63,049 bases of DNA from Bacillota bacterium (GTDB taxonomy: Bacteria > Bacillota > JADQBR01). Position 1 is the stretch's first letter. The number at the start of each line of letters is the position of its first letter. The notes under the pieces are model-generated. The model was given only the letters and a program-made list of their open reading frames with translations. It did not search any database and had not been told where the DNA came from. Where the stretch lies: contig JADQBR010000029.1 in NCBI GenBank assembly GCA_016278515.1, forward strand, positions 9,634 through 72,682. Direction: 5' to 3'. A program made the position numbers and the translations under genes. Of this stretch, positions 1 to 7,686 are shown in pieces.

Positions 1-1
1 A

Positions 2-61
2 CCTGAACCTGAACCTGAACCTGAACCTGAACCTGAACCTGAACCTGAACCTGAACCTGAA
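2..61 (+). repeat. (CCTGAA)n hexanucleotide microsatellite, at least 10 units
   Basis: Ten perfect copies of CCTGAA run from the window edge to 61, in frame, encoding Pro-Glu. The perfect nucleotide identity suggests recent slippage expansion; the 5' end lies outside the window. Confidence 0.9.
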
Positions 62-145
62 ACGCAGCCTGATGATGAAGAGAGCAGAACCAGCGATTCC
101 ACAAGTGGTAAAACCGGTAACGATTCTAAACCGCCGGGAAGATAA
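2..145 (+). CDS. C-terminal end of a Pro-Glu repeat protein (partial)
   Basis: The frame is open from the window edge and stops with TAA at 143-145. It encodes at least ten Pro-Glu dipeptides followed by a polar tail rich in Asp, Ser, Lys and Gly ending in PPGR. Only the C-terminus is inside the window, so the function cannot be named. Pro-Glu runs of this kind are common in surface or wall-spanning linkers, and the next gene encodes a secreted protein, which fits an extracytoplasmic product, but this is inference. Confidence 0.6.
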   Translation, partial: PEPEPEPEPEPEPEPEPEPETQPDDEESRTSDSTSGKTGNDSKPPGR

Positions 146-242
146 AAAAATACCAAAAAATTTTGGACAGAGGCCCCAAAATTTGTTCTTGCCTACGTAA
201 TTATAAATGAAACCTAAATTATTACATAAGGGAGGAATTTAT

Positions 243-1274
243 ATGCTAAAAAAACTGTTGGTATTGGTCTTGTCGTTGGCATTGATGTTAACTGCCGGAG
301 GAATGCTTTTAGCTGCTGAGGGAGACCAAGAGGCTAATTCCGGATCAAGGACAGTTGCGGAAGATCGGGATCAAGAAGAAGCTGTCCAGGAGGAAGAAAC
401 TACCGAAGAGGAAGAAGAAATTGAGGCAGTGGAAGAAGAGGATGAAATAGAAAGAGAAGACGAAGAAGCGGAAGGCTTCGGGCCTCCAAGTAACCTCAGA
501 AAGGGCAAAGGCCAAGAGTTTGGTCGCAGGGGGCTTAGCGGATTGCAGAACGCGTTTGAAAGAGTATCCGCCAATGGCTCTTCAGTAGCTCAGAGAGTAT
601 TGAGCAGACTTATAGAAGCAGCCGGCGACGTAGCTTCCATTGCTCAAACACTAGGAGATTTAACTGACGAAGAATTGGATGAACTGGATGAAGCTGCTGA
701 AGAAGAGCTTGAAGCTGAAGCCGAAGCTGCCATGGAGCAGGCAGAAGAGGATGCAGAGCTTGCAGAGGAAGATAAGAATAATACCATGAAAGGTATCGGT
801 CGGTTCTATAAGAACAAAGGAAATTCTGATGATGCCATTCGTGCTTTCGAAAATGCAGTACAGTACTCCCCGAAAGATATTGAGACATACCGGGAAATAG
901 GGGAGCTCTATCAGACACAAGGCCAGGAAGGGATAAAGACCTTTGTTAAGGGCAAGAAACCCAACTTTGACGTACAGCCCAGAGTGGAAAACGGTCGTAC
1001 ATTAGTACCCTTCAGAGCTTTGGGAGAAGCATTTGATGCCGCAATCGGCTGGGATCAGGATACACAGACAGTGACCTTTGAAAAAGCGGATACAGTAGTA
1101 CAGCTGTCAATTGGTGAATTAACGGCGCTGGTAAATGGTCAGGAATACCAATTAGACGTACCCGCCTTCATTGATAATGGACGTACCGTAGTACCGCTGC
1201 GCTTTATTATGGAAGCACTTAACGCAAACGTGGACTATCTCGCCGATACCCAGATGATTATCATCAATGAATAA
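243..1274 (+). CDS. Secreted TPR / copper-amine-oxidase N-terminal domain protein
   Basis: The start is ATG 243, behind GGGAGGA; an upstream in-frame ATG at 207 has no ribosome site and would precede the signal peptide. Residues 1-25 form a signal peptide (MLKKLLVLVLSLALML...). Then comes a Glu-rich acidic stretch, an Arg/Ala helical part, a second acidic stretch, one TPR-like unit (GRFYKNKGNSDDAIRAFENA), and a C-terminal copper_amine_oxidN-type domain of about 100 residues with the typical paired signatures NGRTLVPFRALGE and NGRTVVPLRF. In Clostridia this domain is a cell-surface module (often with S-layer or binding proteins), not an amine oxidase enzyme. The product is probably exported. 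The specific role is unknown. Confidence 0.75.
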   Translation: MLKKLLVLVLSLALMLTAGGMLLAAEGDQEANSGSRTVAEDRDQEEAVQEEETTEEEEEIEAVEEEDEIEREDEEAEGFGPPSNLRKGKGQEFGRRGLSGLQNAFERVSANGSSVAQRVLSRLIEAAGDVASIAQTLGDLTDEELDELDEAAEEELEAEAEAAMEQAEEDAELAEEDKNNTMKGIGRFYKNKGNSDDAIRAFENAVQYSPKDIETYREIGELYQTQGQEGIKTFVKGKKPNFDVQPRVENGRTLVPFRALGEAFDAAIGWDQDTQTVTFEKADTVVQLSIGELTALVNGQEYQLDVPAFIDNGRTVVPLRFIMEALNANVDYLADTQMIIINE

Positions 1275-1290
1275 AAGATGAGAAAAAGAC

Positions 1291-1312
1291 GAGGGGACGT
1301 TTCATTTGTCTT
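1291..1312 (+). repeat. 22-bp dispersed repeat, copy 1
   Basis: The 22 bases at 1291-1312 (GAGGGGACGTTTCATTTGTC plus TT) recur identically at 7491-7512, both in non-coding DNA downstream of a gene and both followed by a C-rich stretch. The GGGGAC core resembles the ends of the palindromes near 56.5 and 58.6 kb. It looks like a fragment of a dispersed intergenic element. Confidence 0.6.
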
Positions 1313-1382
1313 TTCAGGGTAACCCCCTAGGGGTCTTGAATAATTTCCTTATTATTTGCATGATTAACTTACGAAATTTACT

Positions 1383-1430
1383 CCAAATAATGGAAAAATA
1401 TTGAACTTGTGTTATAATGTATTTATAATA
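1383..1430 (+). promoter_or_regulatory. Promoter region of the mntA-hepT pair
   Basis: The block contains two TATAAT boxes (1413-1418 and 1425-1430); TTGAAC at 1401-1406 lies 18 bases before the second. Two sub-blocks, 1383-1394 and 1405-1418, are repeated exactly and with the same 10-base spacing at 33798-33809 and 33820-33833, in front of a decayed nucleotidyltransferase ORF. This argues that the segment is a conserved promoter of this toxin-antitoxin family. Confidence 0.55.
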
Positions 1431-1484
1431 TAGTCATAATTCGTCAAAAACTAAGGTTATGCTGGATAATGAGGTGTGAGAAAT

Positions 1485-1907
1485 ATGAGTAATTTGGTTA
1501 CAGTTAATTCCGCAGTTATTTATAATAAAACAATACCTGTCTTACAAAATTATAAAGATATCGCAGGGGCTGTTCATTTTGGTTCCTCTTTGGGTAAGTG
1601 CAGACCTGATAGTGATATTGACGTTGGGCTGATAATGAGTTTGCATTTTCCCACTCAAGAAAGAAAAATCGAGAAATTGATTGACAATATTTCCAATGAT
1701 CTAGGATTCATAAATGACCATGATTTTGATAATATTGTGGTAAATTCTCTGCCGAGTATTTTTGCTTTCCGCGTCATAAAAGATGGCCATTTATTTTACC
1801 AAGAGGACCCGGAAGTAGTAACAGAACTTATAGAACAAGTGAGCAGGCGCTATGCGGAAGATTACTCAAGATATCGATCCGCCTTACGTCTGGTGGTGGA
1901 GGTCTAA
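1485..1907 (+). CDS. mntA: MntA-like nucleotidyltransferase antitoxin
   Basis: A 140-residue minimal nucleotidyltransferase of the polymerase-beta fold. The signature GSSLGKCRPDSDIDVG (about residues 33-47) carries the GS and the D-x-D metal ligands; spacing is one residue shorter than the common GSX10DXD. The start is ATG 1485, with GAGGTG eight bases upstream; a GTG at 1476 overlaps that ribosome site. The next gene begins two bases after the stop and encodes a HEPN protein, the standard MntA-HepT arrangement. In characterised pairs the antitoxin adenylylates a tyrosine of the toxin; here that is inferred from the family and from the intact motif in the partner. Confidence 0.8.
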   Translation: MSNLVTVNSAVIYNKTIPVLQNYKDIAGAVHFGSSLGKCRPDSDIDVGLIMSLHFPTQERKIEKLIDNISNDLGFINDHDFDNIVVNSLPSIFAFRVIKDGHLFYQEDPEVVTELIEQVSRRYAEDYSRYRSALRLVVEV

Positions 1908-1909
1908 TA

Positions 1910-2341
1910 ATGTGTTTTGATGAGGAAAGAATCTTAGCCAAAGCAGCCTTTATTCGAGAACAGGTAAAAGCAATTCAGGATCTTATAGCGGATAGAAGCA
2001 AGGAAGCAATTATTTATGATCAATGGGTTTTAAAAGGCCTAAAGTATTCACTACAAATAGCTATTGAAGCTATGATTGATATGGGCTATCATATTTCCGC
2101 AAAACAGTTTGCCCATGCGCCAGTGGACGCCCGAGATGCATTCCGGGTTCTTCTAACAAATCAGATTATTGGACAAGAGGAGTTTGAACTTTATTCCTCA
2201 ATGATAGGATTTCGGAATAGGATAGTCCACGGTTACCAAGAAGTGTCACCCGAAAGGGTATATGAAGTTGCAATTGAAGAAATAGAGGACTTTAACAGGT
2301 TTATTAATAGCATTTTAAAGTTACTATCTAAAAAAAGTTAA
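1910..2341 (+). CDS. hepT: HepT-like HEPN RNase toxin (DUF86)
   Basis: A 143-residue all-alpha DUF86/HEPN protein. The catalytic RX4HXY motif is intact at R102-N-R-I-V-H107-G-Y109. HEPN toxins of this family act as RNases; the tyrosine is the residue modified by MntA. It follows mntA almost without a gap and is closed by a strong terminator at 2374-2412, so the two genes form a compact operon. A 22-base piece of its 3' part is repeated with one mismatch at 33748-33769, evidence for a second, decayed locus. Confidence 0.8.
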   Translation: MCFDEERILAKAAFIREQVKAIQDLIADRSKEAIIYDQWVLKGLKYSLQIAIEAMIDMGYHISAKQFAHAPVDARDAFRVLLTNQIIGQEEFELYSSMIGFRNRIVHGYQEVSPERVYEVAIEEIEDFNRFINSILKLLSKKS

Positions 2342-2373
2342 TCCTTTGCTAAAACTTTGAAACAATTAGTACC

Positions 2374-2412
2374 AACCCCGAGAGGCTCATTACTCTCGGG
2401 GTTCATTATTTT
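2374..2412 (+). terminator. Rho-independent terminator after mntA-hepT
   Basis: Arms AACCCCGAGAG (2374-2384) and CTCTCGGGGTT (2393-2403) pair perfectly around an 8-base loop and are followed by an AT-rich run ending in TTTT. Confidence 0.85.
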
Positions 2413-2455
2413 GACCCAAATATGTTATAATAGTAATATATGGAAGGTGATGAAG

Positions 2456-2752
2456 ATGCTGCCGGATAATTTGCACAAGTTTTTTTGAGAATATGATGCC
2501 CGGGCTTTAGATAAAGATACTGACTGGTATCAGATAATTGAACGAATCTTGGAATACGGCAATCTTGATGCAAATCGCTGGATATATCATTCATATACTG
2601 GAGAACAGATGGCCGAAGTCGTTAAAAATAGCCGAAAGCTGTCTAAAAGAACAGCCCTTTTATGGCAGAACCTATTAGGGATACCGAAGGAGGAAGAGCT
2701 TTGTTTGAAAACATCATGTCGGCCAAGCGACATTCCCTTCTTGAACAATTAA
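2456..2752 (+). pseudogene. DUF6922-like small protein interrupted by TGA
   Basis: The frame from ATG 2456, preceded by GGAAGGTGATGA, reads MLPDNLHKFF, then TGA at 2486-2488, then EYDARALDKDTDWYQIIERI and on for a total of 98 codons. In the small proteins I know of this type (encoded beside AbiEii-type nucleotidyltransferases) this place reads F-W-[DE]-Y-D, so the TGA most simply represents a TGG to TGA change of the conserved Trp. The downstream frame remains open to 2752. It is either a very young pseudogene or read through. The family name is from memory of the pattern (Trp-rich, RWIYHSY, LSKRTALLWQNLLGIPKEE) and is uncertain. Confidence 0.55.
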
Positions 2753-2776
2753 CCCTGAATATTATGAAAGATACTT

Positions 2777-2826
2777 AAAACCACCATGTCGACACTGTAA
2801 TTGTCAACATGGTGGTTTTTGTTTTA
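2777..2826 (+). terminator. Rho-independent terminator
   Basis: AAACCACCATGT (2778-2789) pairs with ACATGGTGGTTT (2807-2818), with inner GACA/TGTC pairing, followed by a T-rich tail. It closes the TGA-interrupted gene. Confidence 0.85.
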
Positions 2827-2880
2827 CAATGTTAAAGAACCCAGTTGTATCTAAAGCGAGAGAAAGGAGCTGATGACCTA

Positions 2881-4086
2881 ATGACCACATTAATTGATAA
2901 TGTAAAGATTTTCACTCTCGGTGATCAAGGAACTATAGAAAACGGCTATATATTAATAAAGGGCGACCGCTTCCAAGAAATTAATGCAGGGCACTCAACC
3001 ATTAATTGTGATAAGAAGATTGATGGGCAGGGCATGGTTGTATTGCCAGGCTTGGTAGACTGTCATACCCATTTAATGGAGTACGCCACAGCAGAACTAC
3101 ATCAGACCCAGGGACCTGCCCAAAAAATGGCGGGTATTGCTAACCTGTTAACGGCATTAAAATCAGGCATAGTTGCTGTTGGGGAACACCATTTGGGACA
3201 CCCGGTGCTTAGCCAAACAACAAAAGAGTATCAGGAAATTACTAATGACTTACCTATTGATGTTAAGCTGGCCACAGGCTGTTGTTTTATAGGCACAGAT
3301 CCGCTGACGTTGGTATCTGCTGCCCATCCGGGACGGATAATTGACAAGGATAAGGATCTTACAGATGAAGTAATTAAGCACATGGCTATCAATTCCGATT
3401 TTCCCGGCGAAAGCATTTTCTTAAATGCAACTGTCGCCAACCTGCCGCTATCAGTAGCACCGAAAGCCGGTCAAATTACCTTTAAATATGAAAAAATAAA
3501 AAATTTCGTAAACATTTTTCATGCATGTGGTAAGAAAATCGGAGCACACATCGAAGGTGATATAGCGGCAGAAATGTTTATAAATGCCGGAGGAGATGTA
3601 ATTCACCATGGCCATGGCATAAGCAAGCAGGTAGCCGGATTGATGGCCAAGCAAAACGTATCATTAGTAGTTACTCCCCACGGTGGGACCAGTTCGAAGC
3701 CTTTATCGCCAGAAGAGGTATATCAATTTTACAAGCTGGGTGTGAATATAGCCATAGCCAGCGATTCCTATCTACCAGCCCATCCAGAAGCTGCTTGGCT
3801 GGATCTACCCCAGGATTACTTGGTGGGGCCGGAAGACTTCTTAAAGATTACCAGTCCTTTTCTAACATACTTCTTAGACCAAGGTGAGCCACTTGAAGAT
3901 GTCTTGGAACTAATCACCGTTAACGGCCGCCGGCTGTTATCTAATAGCACAGAAAACGGCACAATTACGCCAGGTAATCAGGCCGACTGCATCATCTGCC
4001 AACAAATCCCCGGTATCGAGACTATAGATACAACTACTATTAAATACGTAATAAAAAACGGTCAACCTGTAGTTGTAAGGAACTAG
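2881..4086 (+). CDS. Amidohydrolase family protein (imidazolonepropionase-like)
   Basis: A 401-residue metal-dependent hydrolase of the amidohydrolase superfamily. Metal-site signatures appear in order: DCHTHL (HxH, strand 1), a central GAHIEGD, IHHGHG, and ASDSYLPAHPE with the catalytic Asp near the end of the barrel. The N- and C-terminal beta-sandwich halves are present (TLIDNVKIFTLG, and GTITPGNQADCIIC). The start is ATG 2881, 11 bases after AAAGGAG; in-frame codons further upstream lack a site. It is a single-gene unit between two terminators. The substrate cannot be read from the sequence; cyclic amides or imides are hydrolysed by related enzymes. Confidence 0.75.
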   Translation: MTTLIDNVKIFTLGDQGTIENGYILIKGDRFQEINAGHSTINCDKKIDGQGMVVLPGLVDCHTHLMEYATAELHQTQGPAQKMAGIANLLTALKSGIVAVGEHHLGHPVLSQTTKEYQEITNDLPIDVKLATGCCFIGTDPLTLVSAAHPGRIIDKDKDLTDEVIKHMAINSDFPGESIFLNATVANLPLSVAPKAGQITFKYEKIKNFVNIFHACGKKIGAHIEGDIAAEMFINAGGDVIHHGHGISKQVAGLMAKQNVSLVVTPHGGTSSKPLSPEEVYQFYKLGVNIAIASDSYLPAHPEAAWLDLPQDYLVGPEDFLKITSPFLTYFLDQGEPLEDVLELITVNGRRLLSNSTENGTITPGNQADCIICQQIPGIETIDTTTIKYVIKNGQPVVVRN

Positions 4087-4113
4087 AAGCCCCCCTACGC
4101 TAACTTTATTTAT

Positions 4114-4148
4114 CAACCCGAGGACCCCAAATTCTCGGTTTTTTGTTT
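4114..4148 (+). terminator. Rho-independent terminator after the amidohydrolase
   Basis: AACCCGAG (4115-4122) and CTCGGTT (4134-4140) form a stem followed by TTTTGTTT. It also lies at the 3' end of the convergent hepT-like gene. Confidence 0.75.
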
Positions 4149-4149
4149 C

Positions 4150-4551
4150 TTATGAGAAATGTACTTCTGGTATTATACCGCTGTGACAATAAATAAGGAA
4201 ATTATTCAAGCCTGACCCCAGATTTTTACACGCATTTACTTCCCAGTAAAGGTGTAGCAATCTATTACGAAATCTAGCCATTTTAATTAAAGACTCTGTA
4301 AATTTCATAGGAAGCAGCCTATTTTCTGCCATTACCTTAAAAGTATCTGCATAATCTTCAGGTACTCTAAAACCATTTTTACTAATTAAATGATTGTATA
4401 TGTCAATAATAGACCCTATCGTTACTATAAAATTATACTTGGCACTGGATATTTTGTGAGGGTCCGCAATAAACTTAGCCTCACTCAAGGTTTCAATGTC
4501 TGTTAGCAGAGATCGGGCACTCTTAAACTCTAATAGCAGCCAGCACGTCAT
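4150..4551 (-). CDS. Orphan HepT-like HEPN protein
   Basis: A 133-residue DUF86/HEPN protein on the minus strand with an intact RX4HXY motif (R95-N-R-L-L-H100-L-Y102). The central part (FIVTIGSIIDIYNHLISKNG, then VPEDY) is typical of the family. No nucleotidyltransferase partner lies on either side. The N-terminus is unusual, because ATG 4551 has only a cramped AAGG site, and the last 25 residues depart from family pattern, so both ends may be altered. It is either a degraded toxin or one neutralised from elsewhere. Confidence 0.6.
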   Translation of the reverse strand: MTCWLLLEFKSARSLLTDIETLSEAKFIADPHKISSAKYNFIVTIGSIIDIYNHLISKNGFRVPEDYADTFKVMAENRLLPMKFTESLIKMARFRNRLLHLYWEVNACKNLGSGLNNFLIYCHSGIIPEVHFS

Positions 4552-4889
4552 CCTTGCTGCATCCTAACCCCGATCCCCGTTACAGTCCCGAACGGTCCCG
4601 CTAACTCCACAATAAAGTCCAGATAAAAGTAAAAATTATGATTATCAAAGGGCATACCTGGCAGGTATACCCTGATTTTATTTTAAAGACAGCTTTTTAA
4701 GCAAAACAGTTTAGCCATACAACATCTCAGTGCAGAGACAATAAAAAGAATATATTTGATAATTAATATTGCAGACAGCAGATTAATTTTCATTGTCAGC
4801 TTAAGGAGGTGAAAACAATATAAAATATGAAAATTCTGTCTTGAAGGATTTCGATTAAGTGAATTTATTTCCAAAAGGAGGTCAAAAAT
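4552..4889. other. Intergenic region upstream of the glycerol facilitator
   Basis: No convincing gene is visible. It contains the hairpin at 4650-4672 and an isolated AAGGAGGTG at about 4803-4811 that is not followed by a sensible reading frame, only two very short frames. It may contain the promoter of the downstream gene, but I could not pick a clear -35/-10 pair. Confidence 0.4.
4650..4684 (+). terminator. Terminator-like hairpin
   Basis: GGGCATACCT (4650-4659) and AGGTATACCC (4663-4672) form a ten-pair stem with one G-T pair and a GGC loop, followed by TGATTTTATTTTA. No plus-strand gene ends just before it, so it may be a leftover from a lost gene or part of a leader of the next operon. 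Confidence 0.5.
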
Positions 4890-5600
4890 TTGTCAGCATT
4901 TGTTGGGGAAATAGTAGGGACTATGTTGTTGGTTCTTATGGGGGATGCTGCCGTAGCCAACGTGGTATTGAACAAATCTAAGGCACAAGGTTCGGGATGG
5001 ATAGTTATTGCGACTGGGTGGGGGCTTGCGGTGGCCTTTGCTGTTTATGCTGTAGTTGGTATTAGTGGCGCACACATAAACCCGGCGGTCACCATTGGAC
5101 TGGCATCTGTCGGGCAATTCCCATGGGCTCAAGTTCCAATATATATCTTGGGGCAGATGATAGGGGGATTTATAGGTGCAGTACTGATGTGGCTAACTTT
5201 TTATGCCCATTGGGGAGAGACTGATGATCCCGAAGGAAAACTGGCGATATTTTGTACGGGACCAGCAATACGAAATTATGGGGCTAACATAATAACTGAA
5301 ATCATTGCTACATCTGTGCTGGTTTTTGGGATTTTAGCTATTCTTTCCAATGAAATTACTGCAGGTCTATTTCCGCTTTTAGTCGGTTTTTTGGTCTGGT
5401 CTCTTGGTCTAAGTATGGGCGGGCCTACTGGTTACGCGATGAATCCAGCCAGGGATCTGCCGCCGCGTTTTGCTCATTTTATACTTCCTATCCCAGGGAA
5501 GGGTATTTCAGATTGGGAGTATTCTTGGGTACCCATAGTTGGTCCAATTATCGGCGGTATTTTAGGAGCAGTATTTTTTGTTACTGTCATCGGAGGATGA
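4890..5600 (+). CDS. glpF: Glycerol facilitator / aquaglyceroporin (MIP family)
   Basis: A 236-residue membrane channel of the major intrinsic protein family with about six membrane segments and two NPA half-helices: HINPAV (N64-P65-A66) and AMNPARD near residue 185. The Asp directly after the second NPAR is the usual mark of glycerol-type rather than water-only channels. The start is TTG 4890, nine bases downstream of a perfect AAAGGAGG. It sits 54 bases ahead of a dehydratase relic, so it probably once fed glycerol or a diol to a B12-dependent dehydratase. It appears intact. Confidence 0.85.
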   Translation: MSAFVGEIVGTMLLVLMGDAAVANVVLNKSKAQGSGWIVIATGWGLAVAFAVYAVVGISGAHINPAVTIGLASVGQFPWAQVPIYILGQMIGGFIGAVLMWLTFYAHWGETDDPEGKLAIFCTGPAIRNYGANIITEIIATSVLVFGILAILSNEITAGLFPLLVGFLVWSLGLSMGGPTGYAMNPARDLPPRFAHFILPIPGKGISDWEYSWVPIVGPIIGGILGAVFFVTVIGG

Positions 5601-5654
5601 AGGAAGCTCGTATTCAAGACTTAAGAGTATTTTTAAAAGGAGGAAAATTTTAAA

Positions 5655-7338
5655 ATGCCTAGATCAAAACGTTTTGAAACTCTGGCATCACGTCCGGTAA
5701 ATCAGGACGGCTTTGTTGAAGAATGGCCAGAAGTAGGATTAATCGCTGTTGGCAGCCCTAATGACCCCAAACCAAGTACTAGAATTGAAAATGGTCGTGT
5801 GGTAGATTTGGATGGCAAACTCCGGGCGGAGTTTGACTTAAATGACCAATTCATCGCTGACCATGCTATTGACCTGGAGAAGGTTCCCCGGGCTATGGGG
5901 ATGGATTCCGTTGAGATAGCCAGAATGCTGGTGGATATCAATGTGCCCCGGGACGAAGTGACTGCAATCACCGGTGGTCTAACCCCAGCGAAAATAGTAG
6001 AGGTAGTAGATAAATTAAATGTAGTGGAAATGATGATGGCCATGCAAAAAATGCGGTCGCGGAAGACCCCTTCAAACCAATGCCATGTAACTAATTTACG
6101 GGATAATCCCGTGCTGATGGCCGCAGATTCGGCAGAAGCAGCGGTAAGAGGATTTGATGAACATGAGACAACAGTTGGTGTTGTGCGCTATGCACCTTTT
6201 AATGCCCTGGCGCTCTTAATTGGTTCCCAGACAGGAAGAGGGGGCGTACTGACCCAGTGTGCTCTGGAAGAGGCCACAGAATTAATGCTGGCCATGCGTG
6301 GCATTACCTCTTATGCAGAGACAATTTCTGTATATGGTACTGAACAGGTATTTGTTGATGGAGACGATACACCCTGGTCAAAGGCGCTGTTAGCCTCAGC
6401 TTATGCTTCCAGAGGTTCTAAAATGCGCTTCACGTCAGGGACCGGTTCTGAGGTACGGTTATGTCGCTGTGATGTTCAGGCAATGGAGCGTTACTTACAT
6501 GCATTATGTACCCTTGACTTATTAATTTATGATGAAGGTGACAACTTATTCCACAATACAAATATTTCTTCCCAGTATCTGGTAGAAGGCCTAAAAAATT
6601 ACCAGGGGGATTCCATTCTCTGGCGGCAATACCTAAGTTCTTACTGGCGGGACGTTCAGGCCTGTCTCCGCGCCGGAGGCAGGGTGAAGTATGCCCCGGC
6701 TGATGAAGAACCCGGCAATCTGGCGGCGCGTATTCGTAGCTATATTTTTGCAATGGATCGTGTGGCGCGTACAAAGGTGAAGGAGATTATCCCTATGTTT
6801 GTCAATCTTAAGCTGGAAGGAAATATTCTGGATGTAGGGGCCGGCTCCGGTGCTGTATCAGCAGGTTTTCTAGAAACGTTGCCTAAATGGCAGGCGACTC
6901 TGATGGATATCCCGGAAGTTTTGGAGTATTCCCGGGAATTGATACAGGAAAGAGGATTGGGGGAGAGAGTATCCTACTGCCAAGCCAATATACTGGAAGC
7001 ATGGCCTGTAAAAGAACAATTTGATCTGATAATACTTTCCAATGTAGTTCATGTTTATTCGGAAAGGGAAGTACCCTGCATTTTGGAAAAAGCTGTGGAA
7101 TGTCTCAAGCCGGAAGGCTTTTTGCTGGTGCACGATATCTTTTTTGCGCATTTATGCCCAAAAAGCTGCCTTCTTTGATCTTAATATGCTTATCAACACT
7201 TACAACGGACAAGTTTTTTCAGCCAAATGGTTGCAAAAGGAAATAAGAAGTTATAACCTGTACGTCTCTGATATTATTCCATTACAGACTGTTACCGCTA
7301 TCATAATAGCCGCTAAGAAAGACGATGGGACGTTTTGA
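5655..7338 (+). pseudogene. Chimera: diol/glycerol dehydratase large-subunit N-part joined to O-methyltransferase, frameshifted
   Basis: Residues 1-267 (MPRSKRFETLASRPVNQDGF to FTSGTGSEV) match the front half of the coenzyme-B12-dependent propanediol/glycerol dehydratase large subunit (PduC/DhaB type, normally about 550 residues). After codon 267 (about 6456) the dehydratase ends and the same frame continues into a methyltransferase of the Methyltransf_2 type: end of the dimerisation helix region, an S..YLV segment, SAM motif LDVGAGSGA, then LSNVVHVY. A one-base shift in the T run at 7140-7145 ends the long frame at 7178; the C-terminus (FFDLNMLINTYNG... to TAIIIAAKK) continues in another frame to 7338. 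The dehydratase lacks its catalytic C-half and no medium or small subunits follow. The start is ATG behind AAAAGGAGGAAAA. An in-frame deletion joining two genes is the simplest origin. A working fusion is possible but unlikely given the frameshift. Confidence 0.8.
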
Positions 7339-7428
7339 CAGTTGACCAGGATAAAATTCGTCAAAAACTCCAGTTTAGGACAAGGTACTCCCCTTCCAAA
7401 AGTAAACAAGAGACATGATTAGGAAATA

Positions 7429-7463
7429 ATTAGCCGCCTTTTTTTGGGCGGTTATATTTTTTT
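7429..7463 (+). terminator. Rho-independent terminator
   Basis: AGCCGCC (7432-7438) pairs with GGGCGGTT (7446-7452 region) across a T-rich loop and is followed by ATATTTTTTT. It ends transcription from the glpF/dehydratase relic side. Confidence 0.75.
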
Positions 7464-7490
7464 CAAAAAGACGAGGAGGACGAGGAAGAT

Positions 7491-7512
7491 GAGGGGACGT
7501 TTCATTTGTCTT
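7491..7512 (+). repeat. 22-bp dispersed repeat, copy 2
   Basis: Identical to 1291-1312 over 22 bases. It lies between a terminator and the ribosome site of the sigma-54 activator gene. Confidence 0.6.
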
Positions 7513-7686
7513 GTCAGGCCAGCCCCAGTTTCCTATGGAGCACAAGGGGGAGCACAAAAGAACCGTGCCCGTGTGCCCAGGCCAGCCCCTAATTTTAAAT
7601 ATCAACCTTTTGCAGGAATAACAAGAGGCGCTAAGAATACTCTAAAATAATAGAATTTTCGCAAAACTAAGAAAGGAGAATCTCAA

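Larger units (their letters stand above)
7339..7686. other. Intergenic region before the sigma-54 regulator
   Basis: It contains a terminator, the second copy of the 22-bp repeat, and a C/G-rich stretch with two copies of CAGGCCAGCCCC (about 7516 and 7579). A 68-codon frame across it (7444-7650) has no family features and I regard it as chance. Confidence 0.5.

Noticed and set aside
371-920. Minus-strand frames (Ser- and Leu-rich) opposite the secreted protein
   Set aside because: They are mirror images of the Glu-rich codons on the plus strand and have no ribosome sites.
7444-7650. 68-codon frame before the sigma-54 regulator
   Set aside because: It runs through a terminator and a dispersed repeat and is basic, low-complexity sequence.
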